The notes under the pieces: model-generated
What the model saw: only the letters and a program-made list of their open reading frames with translations
What the model was told of the DNA's origin: nothing
Database searches by the model: none
DNA from: DYRB01 sp963802205
GTDB taxonomy: Bacteria > Pseudomonadota > Gammaproteobacteria > Chromatiales > Chromatiaceae
NCBI GenBank assembly: GCA_963802205.1
Contig: CAWDHW010000021.1
Coordinates: 1-64,000 of the forward strand
DNA length: 64,000 bases
Reading direction: 5' to 3'
In this document: positions 46,097-55,600 of the stretch, piece after piece
Layout of the letters: every line of letters begins with the position of its first letter
Numbering within the stretch: position 1 is the first letter of the stretch
Position numbers and translations under genes: made by a program

Positions 46097-47681
46097 CGCC
46101 GCCCCCGGCAGTCCCCGTCGTTGCCCCGGAGTTGCCACCCGGGCGCTTGCGCCGGCGGCGACGCCGCTTGGTGCCGCCCTCGATCATGCGTGTGCGCTCC
46201 GAGCCGTTTGCCTCCTGGAAGCGGGTCCACCAGTCCGCCAGCTCGGTGTCTGCCTCGCCGGCGGCGGCGCGCAGGACCAGGAAGTCGTAGGCGGCGCGGA
46301 AACAGGGGTGGGTAACCAGCCGCGCAGGGCGGGTCCCCTGGCGCTGCTCCAGGCGCGGCTGCAACTCCCACAGATCGCGCATGGGCAGGGAGAAGCGCTT
46401 GGGGATGGTCACCCGGGACTGCTGGCGGGCGGCCACCTCGCTTCCGGCGAGCATCATGGCGTCGATGGGGTCGCGGCCGCCCGCCATCAGCTCCTCATAG
46501 CGCCGGCGCACCGGCTCCCACAACAGGACGCCGAAGAGGAAGGCCGGGCTCACCGGGAGGCACTGCTCCACGCGGCCGTCGGTATTGGCCAGGCCGCGGG
46601 AGACGAAGGTCAGCGGGAAGTCGTGCTCCTCCCGGGTCAGACACGCCTCGGTGTCTGGAAACAGGTGGCCGAAGAGCCCGTAGTGACGCAGCTTCTCGAA
46701 GGCATCCAGCGCGAATCCGGCCTGGAACAGCTTGAGCAACTCCTCGAACAGGCGGGCCGCGGCGACGTCCTCCAGCAGGTGCCCGAACTCCACCAGGGGG
46801 CGCCCGCAACTCGGGTCTATGGCGAAACCGAGTTTGCAGGCGAAGCGCACCGCTCGCAGCATCCGCACCGGGTCCTCGCGGTACCGCCGCTCCGGATCGT
46901 CGCCGATGAGGCGCAGGCGCCCGGCACGCAGGTCCTCCATACCGCCGGTGTAGTCCAGAACGGAGAAATCGCCGATGTCGTAGTACAGGGCATTGATGGT
47001 GAAGTCGCGCCGCAGGGCATCCTCCTCGATGGTCCCATAGGAGTTGTCGCGCACGATCAGACCGTTCTCGATGCGGCGGTCGGCGTCGTCCATGTCCGGG
47101 TTCTGGCCGCGAAAGGTCGCCACCTCGATGATCTCGGCGCCGAAGTGGACATGGGCCAGGCGAAAGCGCCGCCCTATGATGCGACAGTTCCGGAAGACTC
47201 CACGCACCTCCTCGGGCTCGGCACTGGTGGCGATGTCGAAGTCCTTGGGCTCATGGCCGAGCAACAGGTCACGCACTCCACCGCCCACCAGATGGGCCTG
47301 GAAGCCGGCCTGGCGCAGGCGATAGAGGACCTTCAGGGCATTGGGGCTGATGTTGGCCCGGGAGATGTTGTGCTCGGCCCGCGGCACCACGCGCGGCAGT
47401 TCCGGACCGGCTGGCGGCAGGCTTGCAGGGCCCGCCTCCCGCCTGCGCCTTGGTTGGCGCTGTCTGCCTTGGGCCGGGGGCTTGGGTGGGGACTGGCCCG
47501 GGTCCGTCTCACCCCGGCGCGGTGCCCTGGGGGGCAGAGGGGCGGTTGGCGGGTTCCGCAGGTCGGTGGTCGACGGATCGGTCGCGACCGCCTCGACGGG
47601 GACTGGCGCGGGGGCCGGGGTGCCCAACGCCAAGAGGCGGCGGCCGAGGGCGGCGATTCGCTGCTTGAGGGTTTGAGGCAT
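46086..47681 (-). CDS. pcnB: Poly(A) polymerase I
   Basis: The 531-residue polynucleotide adenylyltransferase tags RNA 3' ends for decay. The nucleotidyltransferase core starts at about residue 104 with NISPNALKVLYRLRQAGFQAHLVGGGVRDLLLG and the metal pair in EPKDFDIATSA. It continues RIIGRRFRLAHVHFG, RRDFTINALYYD and RRYREDPVRMLRAVRFACKLGF. The basic C-terminal tail has GTKRRRRRRKRP. Residues 1-100 form a Pro/Ala/Arg-rich extension much longer than the E. coli N-terminus. It is the first gene of the folK-pan cluster, and its 5' end overlaps the tRNA-Glu promoter on the other strand. Confidence 0.95.
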   Translation of the reverse strand: MPQTLKQRIAALGRRLLALGTPAPAPVPVEAVATDPSTTDLRNPPTAPLPPRAPRRGETDPGQSPPKPPAQGRQRQPRRRREAGPASLPPAGPELPRVVPRAEHNISRANISPNALKVLYRLRQAGFQAHLVGGGVRDLLLGHEPKDFDIATSAEPEEVRGVFRNCRIIGRRFRLAHVHFGAEIIEVATFRGQNPDMDDADRRIENGLIVRDNSYGTIEEDALRRDFTINALYYDIGDFSVLDYTGGMEDLRAGRLRLIGDDPERRYREDPVRMLRAVRFACKLGFAIDPSCGRPLVEFGHLLEDVAAARLFEELLKLFQAGFALDAFEKLRHYGLFGHLFPDTEACLTREEHDFPLTFVSRGLANTDGRVEQCLPVSPAFLFGVLLWEPVRRRYEELMAGGRDPIDAMMLAGSEVAARQQSRVTIPKRFSLPMRDLWELQPRLEQRQGTRPARLVTHPCFRAAYDFLVLRAAAGEADTELADWWTRFQEANGSERTRMIEGGTKRRRRRRKRPGGNSGATTGTAGGGDGE

Positions 47682-47692
47682 CTGCGTATAAT
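47665..47692 (+). promoter_or_regulatory. Sigma-70 promoter of tRNA-Glu
   Basis: TTGAGG (47665-47670) and TATAAT (47687-47692) are spaced by 16 bases and end 23 bases before the mature tRNA. The -10 box is a perfect consensus. The -35 box lies inside the 5' end of the divergently read pcnB gene. Confidence 0.65.
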
Positions 47693-47715
47693 ACCGGCTT
47701 TCTCGATTTCGATCC

Positions 47716-47790
47716 GCTCCCTTCGTCTAGTGGTTAGGACGCTGGCCTCTCACGTCGGTAACAGGGGTTCAAATCCCCTAGGGAGCGCCA
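47716..47790 (+). tRNA. tRNA-Glu (CTC anticodon)
   Basis: The 75-nt cloverleaf is encoded with CCA. The acceptor is GCTCCCT / AGGGAGC, the D arm contains CGTCTAGTGGTTAGGAC, the anticodon loop CTCTCAC reads CTC, and the T arm is AGGGGTTCAAATCCCCT. The CTTCGTCTAG and TAACAGGGGTTC parts match tRNA-Glu. The anticodon stem has G-T wobbles, and reading GAG codons suits the GC-rich codon use. Confidence 0.93.
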
Positions 47791-47798
47791 AATAAAGC

Positions 47799-47832
47799 AA
47801 AAGGGCCTGCATCCTCCGATGCAGGCCCTTTT
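47799..47832. terminator. Bidirectional rho-independent terminator
   Basis: Perfect 15-bp arms (47799-47813 and 47818-47832, core GGGCCTGCATC) around a 4-base loop have A-runs on the left and T-runs on the right. It ends the tRNA-Glu transcript on plus and, from the other side, the DUF2934 gene, whose stop is at 47834. Confidence 0.88.
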
Positions 47833-47833
47833 C

Positions 47834-48097
47834 TTACTCGGCCCACAACCGCAGGGCATGGCGCAGCCCGACGCCCTCGTAGTCGGCGCGACTCACCCCT
47901 TGGCGGGCCATGGCGGCGAGCAGGCGCTCGATCTCGCTCTCGGCGGCGATCCAGTCGGCCTCGGCCCCGCCGGGGGCGAAGCCGCGGCGCTCGGCCAGGT
48001 AGTAGGCGGCCACGCAAACCATGGTGTGGCGTTCCTCGGGCGTTGGCGTCATGGGTGGGCCGGCCGGGTCGGGCCCTGCAATCTCATCGTGCGACAT
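47834..48097 (-). CDS. DUF2934 domain-containing protein
   Basis: The 87-residue cytoplasmic protein has the DUF2934 pattern: EERHTMVCVAAYYLAERRGF, then GAEADWIAAESEIERLLA. The family is short, mostly helical and of unknown function, common in purple sulfur and related bacteria. It stops 2 bases before the shared terminator. Confidence 0.82.
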   Translation of the reverse strand: MSHDEIAGPDPAGPPMTPTPEERHTMVCVAAYYLAERRGFAPGGAEADWIAAESEIERLLAAMARQGVSRADYEGVGLRHALRLWAE

Positions 48098-48298
48098 GGA
48101 TGCTGACCCCTTTGGGCTGCGGCCGCTGCCACAGTCGGGGGATTATGCCACGCACCCCTTGGTCGGTTCCCCAGCCAGCCCCAAAGCGGCGCCGAACCCG
48201 CGCCTTTCGCACCGACCCGCGTTAACATGCGCGCCAATGCAGTGGCCGGCCCGGACGGGGATCGCGCCGCCGTGGCCAGCGCACCCGGGGGAACGCCT

Positions 48299-48880
48299 AT
48301 GATTGAGCACAGAACCAGCCTCTTCGATCGGCTGTCGAGCGCCGTTGCAGCCCTGCGCCGCCTGGTGGGGCGCGGTGCCCCGGGGGCCGAGGCCCCGACC
48401 GAGGCCGAGGCGGCCCCGCGGCCCAAGGCCCGGCGCACCCAGACCCGGCGGCCGGCCCCGCCAGGCCCAATCCAGGCGCCGACCCCGCCGCCCGCCGCCA
48501 CCGAGCCCCAGTCGGCCTTGCAATTGCTCTCGCTGTTGCAGCAGAACGGACGCCTGATCGACTTCCTGATGGAGGACATTACGGCCTTCTCCGATGCCGA
48601 GGTGGGTGCCGCGGCGCGTCTGGTCCACCAGGGTTGCCGCCAGACCCTGGAGGAATGCCTGGCGGTTCGCCCGGTGCGTGAGGAGGCCGAAGGGGCGCGA
48701 GTGACGCTCAAGGCCGGCTTCGACGCCTCCTTGGTTCGGCTCACCGGCAATGTCGTAGGCGAGGCCCCCTTCACCGGGACCCTGATCCACCGCGGCTGGC
48801 AGGCCACCGCGGTGCGCATGCCCCAAGCGACGGCGGGCTATGACCTCAAGATCCTGACGGCAGCGGAGGTGGAGCTATGA
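48299..48880 (+). CDS. DUF2760 domain-containing protein
   Basis: The 193-residue protein has an N-terminal helix (SLFDRLSSAVAALRRLVG), a Pro/Ala/Arg-rich linker (to about 75), then the DUF2760 domain (SALQLLSLLQQNGRLIDFLMEDI, then CRQTLEECLAV, PFTGTLIHRGW and the closing YDLKILTAAEVEL). The family is regularly paired with an Hsp70 homologue, whose ATG overlaps this stop (ATGA). It is a likely dedicated partner of that chaperone. ATG 48299 has a G-rich ribosome site. Confidence 0.86.
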   Translation: MIEHRTSLFDRLSSAVAALRRLVGRGAPGAEAPTEAEAAPRPKARRTQTRRPAPPGPIQAPTPPPAATEPQSALQLLSLLQQNGRLIDFLMEDITAFSDAEVGAAARLVHQGCRQTLEECLAVRPVREEAEGARVTLKAGFDASLVRLTGNVVGEAPFTGTLIHRGWQATAVRMPQATAGYDLKILTAAEVEL

Positions 48881-50724
48881 GTACCCGGCGCTTTGCGGTC
48901 GGCATCGACCTCGGCACCACCCACTGTGCCCTGTCTTTCGTGGATCTGGAGCAGAGCGAGGGAGAGTCTATCGTCCAGGGCCTGATGGAGATCCCGCAGT
49001 TGACGGGAGCGGGTGCCGTGGAGGGGCGGCCCATGTTGCCGTCCTTCCTCTACCTGCCCCATCCGGACGAACTCAAGGCCGCCGACCTGCGTCTGCCCTG
49101 GGACAGCGACCCAGCGCGCATCGTCGGCGAGATGGCCCGCAGCCTGGGGGGCAATACCCCTATCCGCCTGGTATCGAGCGCCAAGAGCTGGCTGTGCCAT
49201 CCGGACGTGGATCGGCGTGCCCCCATACTCCCCGCCGGGGTCGCTGCGGAGATCCCCCAGGTCTCGCCCCTGGAGGCCAGTACCCAATACCTGCGACACC
49301 TGCGCGACGCCTGGAACGGGCTGCACCCCTTCGCCGACCTGGCGGATCAGGAGGTCACGGTCACGGTGCCGGCCTCCTTCGACCCGGCGGCACGCGAGTT
49401 GACCGCGGAGGCCGCCCGCGCCGTCGGGATCGAGAATCTGGTCCTGCTGGAAGAACCGCAAGCGGCCCTCTACAACTGGGTCAACGACAGCCGGGGGACC
49501 TGGCGCAAACAGGTCCGGGTGGGCGACATCATTCTGGTGGTCGATGTGGGCGGTGGGACCACGGACCTGTCGCTCATCGCCGTCACCGAGCGCGAGGGGG
49601 CCCTGGAGCTGACCCGGGTGGCGGTGGGTGAACACATCCTGCTTGGCGGCGATAACATGGACCTGGCCCTGGCCCATGTGGTTAAGGGCAAACTGGCCCA
49701 GATCGGGGTGGAACTGGATCGCTGGCAGATCCAGGCGCTGACCCATGGTTGCCGGCACGCCAAGGAGCGCATCCTGAGTGAGGCGGACCTGGACGCGGTC
49801 CCGGTGGTGGTCCCGAGTCGCGGGGCCAAGCTGGTGGGCGGGAGCGTACGCACCGAGCTGACCCGCGCCGAGGTCACAGGCACACTCATCGACGGCTTTT
49901 TCCCGGAGGTCCCGGCCAGTGCCCGCCCCGCTGGGCGGGCCCGCACGGCGCTGACCAAGCTCGGCCTGCCCTTCGCCCAAGACCCGGCGGTGACCCGCCA
50001 TCTCGCCGCCTTCCTCGGGCGCCAGACCACGGCCACAGAGGCCCTCGAGGGCTTCGTCCCCCAGCAGGAAGGGCGGACCTTCCTACACCCTACCGCCGTT
50101 CTCTTCAACGGCGGCGTTTTCAAGGCAACGGTCCTGCGCGACCGGGTCATGCACATCATCGGGCAGTGGCTGGCCGCCGAGGGCGGGGCCGGCGCCCGCC
50201 TGCTCGGTGCCCCTGACCTGGACCTTTCGGTGGCCCGGGGCGCGGCCTATTACGGCTATGTCCGCCGGGTGGGCGGGGTGCGCATCCGTGGCGGGACGGC
50301 CCAGTCTTACTACGTCGGGATCGAGAGTGCCATGCCCGCGGTCCCCGGGTTGGAGCCGCCCTTGCAGGCCCTGTGCCTGGCCCCCTTCGGCATGGAGGAG
50401 GGGTCGGACCCCGAGATCGCACCCCAAGAGTTCGGTCTGGTGGTGGGCGAACTGGTGCGCTTCCGCTTTTTCGGCTCCTCGGTGCGGCGCGAGGACCGTG
50501 TCGGCACCCTGCTGGAAGAATGGGTCCCGGAGGAGTTGGAAGAGCTGGAGGAACTCCAGGCCGAACTTCCCCCAGGGGCTCACTACCAGGCCGGGGACAT
50601 AGTCCCGGTGCAGCTCCAGGCCGCGGTGACCGAGGTCGGCACCCTGGAGCTGACCGCCATCCCGCGCAAGGGAAAGAAGCGCTGGAAGGTCGAGTTCAAT
50701 GTGCGAGGGGAGGGGGAGAGCTAG
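48877..50724 (+). CDS. Hsp70 family protein (DnaK-like ATPase)
   Basis: The 615-residue Hsp70-fold protein has phosphate-1 motif VGIDLGTTHCALSF near residue 8. Other ATPase marks are VTVTVPASFDPAARE, VDVGGGTTDLSLIAV and AVLFNGGVFKATVLRDRV in place of the usual adenosine block. The substrate domain is short and ends in a basic tail, unlike DnaK with its lid. It belongs to the divergent Hsp70 group found with DUF2760 and not with DnaJ/GrpE. Its clients are unknown. No second larger Hsp70 follows here, though these clusters often have one. Confidence 0.88.
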   Translation: MSTRRFAVGIDLGTTHCALSFVDLEQSEGESIVQGLMEIPQLTGAGAVEGRPMLPSFLYLPHPDELKAADLRLPWDSDPARIVGEMARSLGGNTPIRLVSSAKSWLCHPDVDRRAPILPAGVAAEIPQVSPLEASTQYLRHLRDAWNGLHPFADLADQEVTVTVPASFDPAARELTAEAARAVGIENLVLLEEPQAALYNWVNDSRGTWRKQVRVGDIILVVDVGGGTTDLSLIAVTEREGALELTRVAVGEHILLGGDNMDLALAHVVKGKLAQIGVELDRWQIQALTHGCRHAKERILSEADLDAVPVVVPSRGAKLVGGSVRTELTRAEVTGTLIDGFFPEVPASARPAGRARTALTKLGLPFAQDPAVTRHLAAFLGRQTTATEALEGFVPQQEGRTFLHPTAVLFNGGVFKATVLRDRVMHIIGQWLAAEGGAGARLLGAPDLDLSVARGAAYYGYVRRVGGVRIRGGTAQSYYVGIESAMPAVPGLEPPLQALCLAPFGMEEGSDPEIAPQEFGLVVGELVRFRFFGSSVRREDRVGTLLEEWVPEELEELEELQAELPPGAHYQAGDIVPVQLQAAVTEVGTLELTAIPRKGKKRWKVEFNVRGEGES

Positions 50725-50783
50725 CACACCATTTTCGCAGGCGCTGAGCTGTTGAGGATTCCCTGCTTGAGAGGCGAGCAACG

Positions 50784-51401
50784 ATGGTCGAGCTGTCCGG
50801 GACCCTGAGTATCGGTGAGGTGGCGATCCTGTCAGTCCTGGGTGGCGTCCTGATGGTCGGCTGGCTGCGCCTGAGGGCTTTGGCGCGTCAGATCGGGGCC
50901 GCGGCGCTGGACCAGCGTGGACTGTCCGCGCGCGTTGAGGCGCTACTGGTGGCCAGGGCAGGGGGGGCGGGCGCCGGCCCGGCGGATGTCTCTTGCCTGC
51001 GGGAGGATAGCGAGGTCCTGGACGAGGGGCTGCTATCGCGCCTGGCGGTGGCGGTCTCGGTGCTGGTCCAGCACGCCGACTTTGCCAAGGGTGGCGACGA
51101 GGACCCCGGGGTCAAACTCCTGGAGGCGGTGCGGGAGTCCTGTCTCGCCGTCATCGAGACGGTCTGGATCAAGGACCTCAACAACGCCTACGACGCCTCG
51201 CGCCGTCGCCGCGAGACCCTGTTCAAGCGCTGCGGCTCCGTGGCCGAGCTGCGCCAGCGCCTGCACCAGGAAGACGCCCTGCTGCGGGAGGATATGGCCC
51301 GGCTCAGCGGGCGCCTGGAGGAGATGTTGCTGGCCAGCGAGGGGCGCTATGCCCGTGCCTCCGTCCAACTTGGTGCGGCTTTGCGGCGCATCCTCAAATA
51401 G
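50784..51401 (+). CDS. Membrane-anchored helical protein of unknown function
   Basis: The 205-residue protein has one N-terminal membrane helix (GEVAILSVLGGVLMVGWLRL) and a long charged helical body (RQRLHQEDALLREDMARLSGR). The central region is LREDSEVLDEGLLSRLAVAV, and LQHADFAKGGDE-like acidic segments are present. No known family. It follows the Hsp70 gene by 59 bases on the same strand and may belong to that operon as a membrane adaptor; this is inference. Confidence 0.65.
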   Translation: MVELSGTLSIGEVAILSVLGGVLMVGWLRLRALARQIGAAALDQRGLSARVEALLVARAGGAGAGPADVSCLREDSEVLDEGLLSRLAVAVSVLVQHADFAKGGDEDPGVKLLEAVRESCLAVIETVWIKDLNNAYDASRRRRETLFKRCGSVAELRQRLHQEDALLREDMARLSGRLEEMLLASEGRYARASVQLGAALRRILK

Positions 51402-51425
51402 TCAGGGGATCATCCCCGAGCCCCC

Positions 51426-51872
51426 ATGAAATTCACCCGGCACGAGATCCTTCTGACCACCACCGAGCCTATCCAGGTCCTCGATATCACAGTCCAGGTT
51501 CAGGCCCTGGTGGCGGAGAGCGGGGTTGGCGAGGGGCTCTTGACCCTGACCTGCCCCCACACCACTGCCCGGCTCAACCTCAATGAGCGCGAGGCAATGT
51601 TGCAACGGGACATGGTCACCTTCCTCAAACGCCTGGTCCCTCGGGACGGGGACTACCTGCACAACCTGGCGCCGGTGGACGACCGCGACAACGCCCACGC
51701 CCACCTCCTTGGGCTCTTCATGAACGCCAGCGAGAGCCTGCCCATCGTCGCCGGCAAGCCGCTGCTCGGTGGCTGGCAGTCGATCTTCTTCATCGAACTG
51801 GACGGGCCGCGGGCCCGGCGTGAGGTCAGGGTGCAAATCCTCGGCCTGGATGCCGTTGGGCCGACGGGTTAG
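51426..51872 (+). CDS. YjbQ family protein (UPF0047)
   Basis: The 148-residue compact enzyme is of the secondary thiamine-phosphate synthase/YjbQ family. It contains LLTLTCPHTTARLNLNE, with the conserved Thr-Thr-Ala and Asn, and AHLLGLFMNASESLPIV with a conserved His and Ser. It ends GGWQSIFFIELDGPR. E. coli YjbQ has weak thiamine-phosphate synthase activity; the physiological role is uncertain. It lies 24 bases after the preceding gene and is convergent with the phosphatase. Confidence 0.9.
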   Translation: MKFTRHEILLTTTEPIQVLDITVQVQALVAESGVGEGLLTLTCPHTTARLNLNEREAMLQRDMVTFLKRLVPRDGDYLHNLAPVDDRDNAHAHLLGLFMNASESLPIVAGKPLLGGWQSIFFIELDGPRARREVRVQILGLDAVGPTG

Positions 51873-51882
51873 GGCCTGATCG

Positions 51883-52371
51883 CTAAAGGTTGCGCCGACG
51901 GATGTGAGCCAGCAGGCCCTTTCCGGCCACCTCGACCATGTCGAAGACCTGCTCGAAGCCGGTGGTCCCGCCGTAGTAGGGATCAGGCACCTCGCGGGTG
52001 CGCAGTTGCGGGGCGAAGTCCATCAGCAACATGAGCTTGCGCTCCATACCGCGTGGGCAGATGGCCGAGAGGCTCATGTAGTTCTCCTGGTCCATGGCCA
52101 GGATGTAGTCGTAGTAGAGAAAGTCCTCCGGCTCTGCCCGGCGGGCCCGCAAGTCCTCCAGGTCCACCCCGCGGCGGGCGGCGGTGAGGATGGCGCGGCG
52201 GTCCGGCGGCTCCGTAACGTGGTAGCCGTGGGTCCCGGCGGAGTCGATCTCGATGCGCTCCATCAGCCCCTCGTCCTGCACCAGCTTGCGAAAGACACCG
52301 TGGGCCGTGGGCGAACGGCAGATGTTGCCCATGCAGACGAACAGGACCTTGACGGTAGGCGATGCGCTCAT
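51883..52371 (-). CDS. Low-molecular-weight protein-tyrosine phosphatase
   Basis: The 162-residue cytoplasmic phosphatase has the P-loop VCMGNICRSPTA (C-x5-R-S) near residue 13 and the acid loop VPDPYYGG, the general-acid Asp of the class. The fold ends with a helix (FEQVFDMVEVAGKGLLAHI). These enzymes dephosphorylate tyrosine kinases of polysaccharide export or other proteins; no such kinase is near. ATG 52371 is the family start. Confidence 0.93.
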   Translation of the reverse strand: MSASPTVKVLFVCMGNICRSPTAHGVFRKLVQDEGLMERIEIDSAGTHGYHVTEPPDRRAILTAARRGVDLEDLRARRAEPEDFLYYDYILAMDQENYMSLSAICPRGMERKLMLLMDFAPQLRTREVPDPYYGGTTGFEQVFDMVEVAGKGLLAHIRRRNL

Positions 52372-52667
52372 GGCGGGTTTCCGATGCTTAGGCGTTGGAC
52401 AGGGGCGGATGATACAGGTCGGGCCATGGGTTCGGATCTGGCACGCACGATCACCCCACAGGACCTATACCTGGCCCTGGCACTGGGGGCTGTCGGCAAA
52501 TAATCTGGGTCCGAGCCCCGGCCTTGTCAATTCATGTGGGCCAAAAACGGGGATGTTGGCGGGTCGGCCCCCGGAGGTCTGCGGGCTGCTACATCTAGGC
52601 TGGCGGGTCAGAGGACGAGACCGAGCGCCCGGCCCGGCCGACGCTGACCATGGGGCCATGGGTGAGG
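52372..52667. other. Intergenic region, no feature recognised
   Basis: The 296 bases between the phosphatase and the end of the giant export gene show no gene, strong hairpin with T-run or repeat that I can see. Confidence 0.4.
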
Positions 52668-55600
52668 TCATTTGACATTCAAATAGACCTCCAGCTTTTT
52701 CACCCGATCAGCCACCTGGGGATCCTTCTCCAGCACCAGGCTCTCGCGATATTTGTTATAGGCCCCGGCATAGTCGCCCTGGGCCTGGCGGCGGCGGGCG
52801 TCTTCCCGCAGGCGCTGGGCCTTCTCCGCTGGGGCTATGGCGAGCTTGCTGAAGAGCCCGCTGGTGGCCTTGAAGAGATCGATCTCCAGGTCGGGTCGGT
52901 CGGCGGGCCACAGCAGGCCCTGATCGGAGGCGGCCTGGGTCTGGGTGGCCTCGCCCTCTGCGGGTTGCTTGGTGCAGGTGACGTCGGCCTTGAGCAGGGT
53001 GACGGCCCCGCGCTTGTCGGCCACCAGGACCTCGATGGTCTGGGGGCCGAAGCGCAGGGGCAGGCGCAGCCCGGCCTGGGTGCCGACCAGGGACGCCTTG
53101 TGCCAGGGACCTCCCGCGGTGCGGACCCCGATCTGGGCGGCGTCCGCCGGGGCCTCGATGGCCAGGTCCAAGCCGCGGACATCGAGGGTGGCGCCGTTCT
53201 GCGGGGTGACCAGCCGGGCCTCCGGGGGCTTGGCGTCGATCCGTACCTGGGCCCTTTGGCTGGCGGTGTTTCCGGAATAGTCGGTGGCCTTGAGTTCCAG
53301 GCGATGGTCCCCGGGCTGGAGCAGCAGGGTTTGGTCGATCCGGCCGTTCGCGGGTTCGAGGTCCTGCCACAGGCCACCGTCGATGGAGAGTTGCACCCCG
53401 GCCAGGGCCTGGTCGTCGCCGGCCTCGGCGATGAGCGGGACCAGGGTGTCGGTGAGGGTCTGGCCGTCGGCGGGCTGGCCGATCTTGAGGGTGGGCGCAA
53501 CGTCGTCGCCCGCAACCTGAACGAAGAGCATGCCCTGGTTGTTGGCACGGTCGAGGTCCTTGAACCTGTCCTCGGGGTCGATGGTGACGGTGAGCTGATT
53601 GGCGCCGCCGCGGGCCTTGAAGGGGACCTGGACCTGGGTCGTGGCATCCAGGGCTATGTGTTCCACCGTCGTCCGGGCGAGTTCTTCCGTCTGCCCGTTC
53701 GGGAGGGTGCGGGTGAGGACCAGGGGGACGCCGACGGGGGAGCTGGACCCCAGATTGCGCAGCGGGACCTCCAGCACCAGATCGTCACCGGCCTTGGGCT
53801 GGGCGGGGCCCAGCAGGCGCAGATCGGCCGAGGAGACCGATAGATCCGGCGCCGAGACCGAGACCTCGGTCAGCGCCCCGGCCTGGGCGCGGGCCTGGGC
53901 CTCGTCCTTGGCCACAGTCCATACCGGGGTGGCGGTGAGGCGCAGCTTGAAGCGGAAGTCGCTGGTCACGGCGTAGTGACCGCCGCGCAGATGGGTAGTG
54001 CTCAGGCCCACCTGGTTGTCGCCCAAGGCCCCGCTGCTGTCGAACTTGAGCGACCTGGGCGGGATGCGGAAGGCATAGTTGCCGTTGGGGATCATGTCCT
54101 TGAGCCGGCCTATGGTCTGGCCGTTGAAGACGATGTCCACGCTGTGAGCCTGGTAGTCCTGGCGGGCGCCACGCAGTGAGAAGCCCATCTCCAGCCAGGC
54201 CTCGACCAGGTTGGTGGGGCGCCACTTGCCGTCTTCCAGCAGGGCCGAATACTCGAACATGCCGTCGTCTCCCACATCGGCGTGGACGAAGTCCACTTCG
54301 CCGTCGGCGTCGCTGTCGTCGCCCACCCAGAGCAGGTCCCCGACCCTCTGGGACCAGCGGTCGATGCGGCCGTCGCCGTCGGTATCCTCCGGGTTGTCGC
54401 GGCGGGTCCAGTCGATGTCCGCCGCCTTGAGGCCCTCGGCGCGCTGGGCCCTGTTGATGAGTTCCTGCTCCTCCCCCGGGGCGGTCTCGGCGGTGGGGTC
54501 CTTGCCCGGGAAAAGCCAGATACGGCGGGCCTTCTCGCCGGGGCCGAGCTTCATCTCGTAGGGCTGCTCGAAGCGCTTGTCCAGGCCGTGGGCGATGAGG
54601 CGGGTCTTGACCCCGGTGAAGCCCTCGTGGAACCGCGGGGTGACGGTGAAGTCCTGGGACTGGTAGGACGGCATCAGGCCGTGGCGCACCGTGGGGTGGA
54701 TCGAAACCTTGGTCGGGTCGGCGGCGACCACGGCCAGATCGGTGATGGGGTCACCGGTGTTGACCAGGCGGTAGATACGCCCCTGGCCGTTGGGGGCCGG
54801 GCCCTTGTCCTCCCAGGTCAGTTCGATCTTGGGCAATTGCACATGGACCGCCACCTCGGCCTCGTCGTTGAGGCCGTTGTCGGAGACGATGCGGATGGGG
54901 ACACTGTGGTCTTCGGTATTCACGTCTTGGGCGCTCAGCGCAAGCAGGAACTGGCGCTCCTCCCCCGGGGCCAGTTCAAACGGCTTGTCCTCGGACCCCT
55001 CGCCGACGAAGCCCACCAGCAGCAACGGGTCCTTGGGCCGGCCGCATTCGAGCCGGACCTTGAGCGGGGCCTCGCCGTTGTTGCGCACGCTGATGCCGAC
55101 CTTTTGGTCGTAGTCGCGGCGGATGTTGGCCCCGTAACGGGGCTGGCCGAAGGCGAGGCCCTTGACCCGGGTCAGGGTCCGCAGCGGGCCCTCCTCCTTC
55201 CCCCCAAGGGGCTGGAACTCATAGGGGGTGGCCGGTTCGAGCCCGGTGAGGGTCAGGCTGCGGTCATGCCCGCTCTCGCCGACGGCCTCCTGCCAGGCCT
55301 CTTCGCCCTTCTTGCGATAACGGACCTTGGACGGGCCGAAGCCCGGACCCGTCCAGCTCACCCTGATCCCCTCGCCGGAGAGCACGGCCCCATCCGGAGG
55401 GGTCAGGCCAAAGTATTCGGAAAGGCTGAACTTGCGGCTCAACTCGGCCTCAACCCCAGCGGCATCGCGGGCGCTGACCTGCAATCGGTGCTCGCCCGCC
55501 GCCAGGGCCCGCCAATTCACCTGGGCCTCGAAAGGGGCGTCGTAGTCCGTGGACAGGGGCTTGCCGTCCAGGGTGAAGGCCACCTGGGCGATGCGGCTGC

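Noticed and set aside
46308..47795. Plus-strand frame of 495 codons across pcnB
   Set aside because: Antisense to an unmistakable poly(A) polymerase and running into the tRNA-Glu gene.
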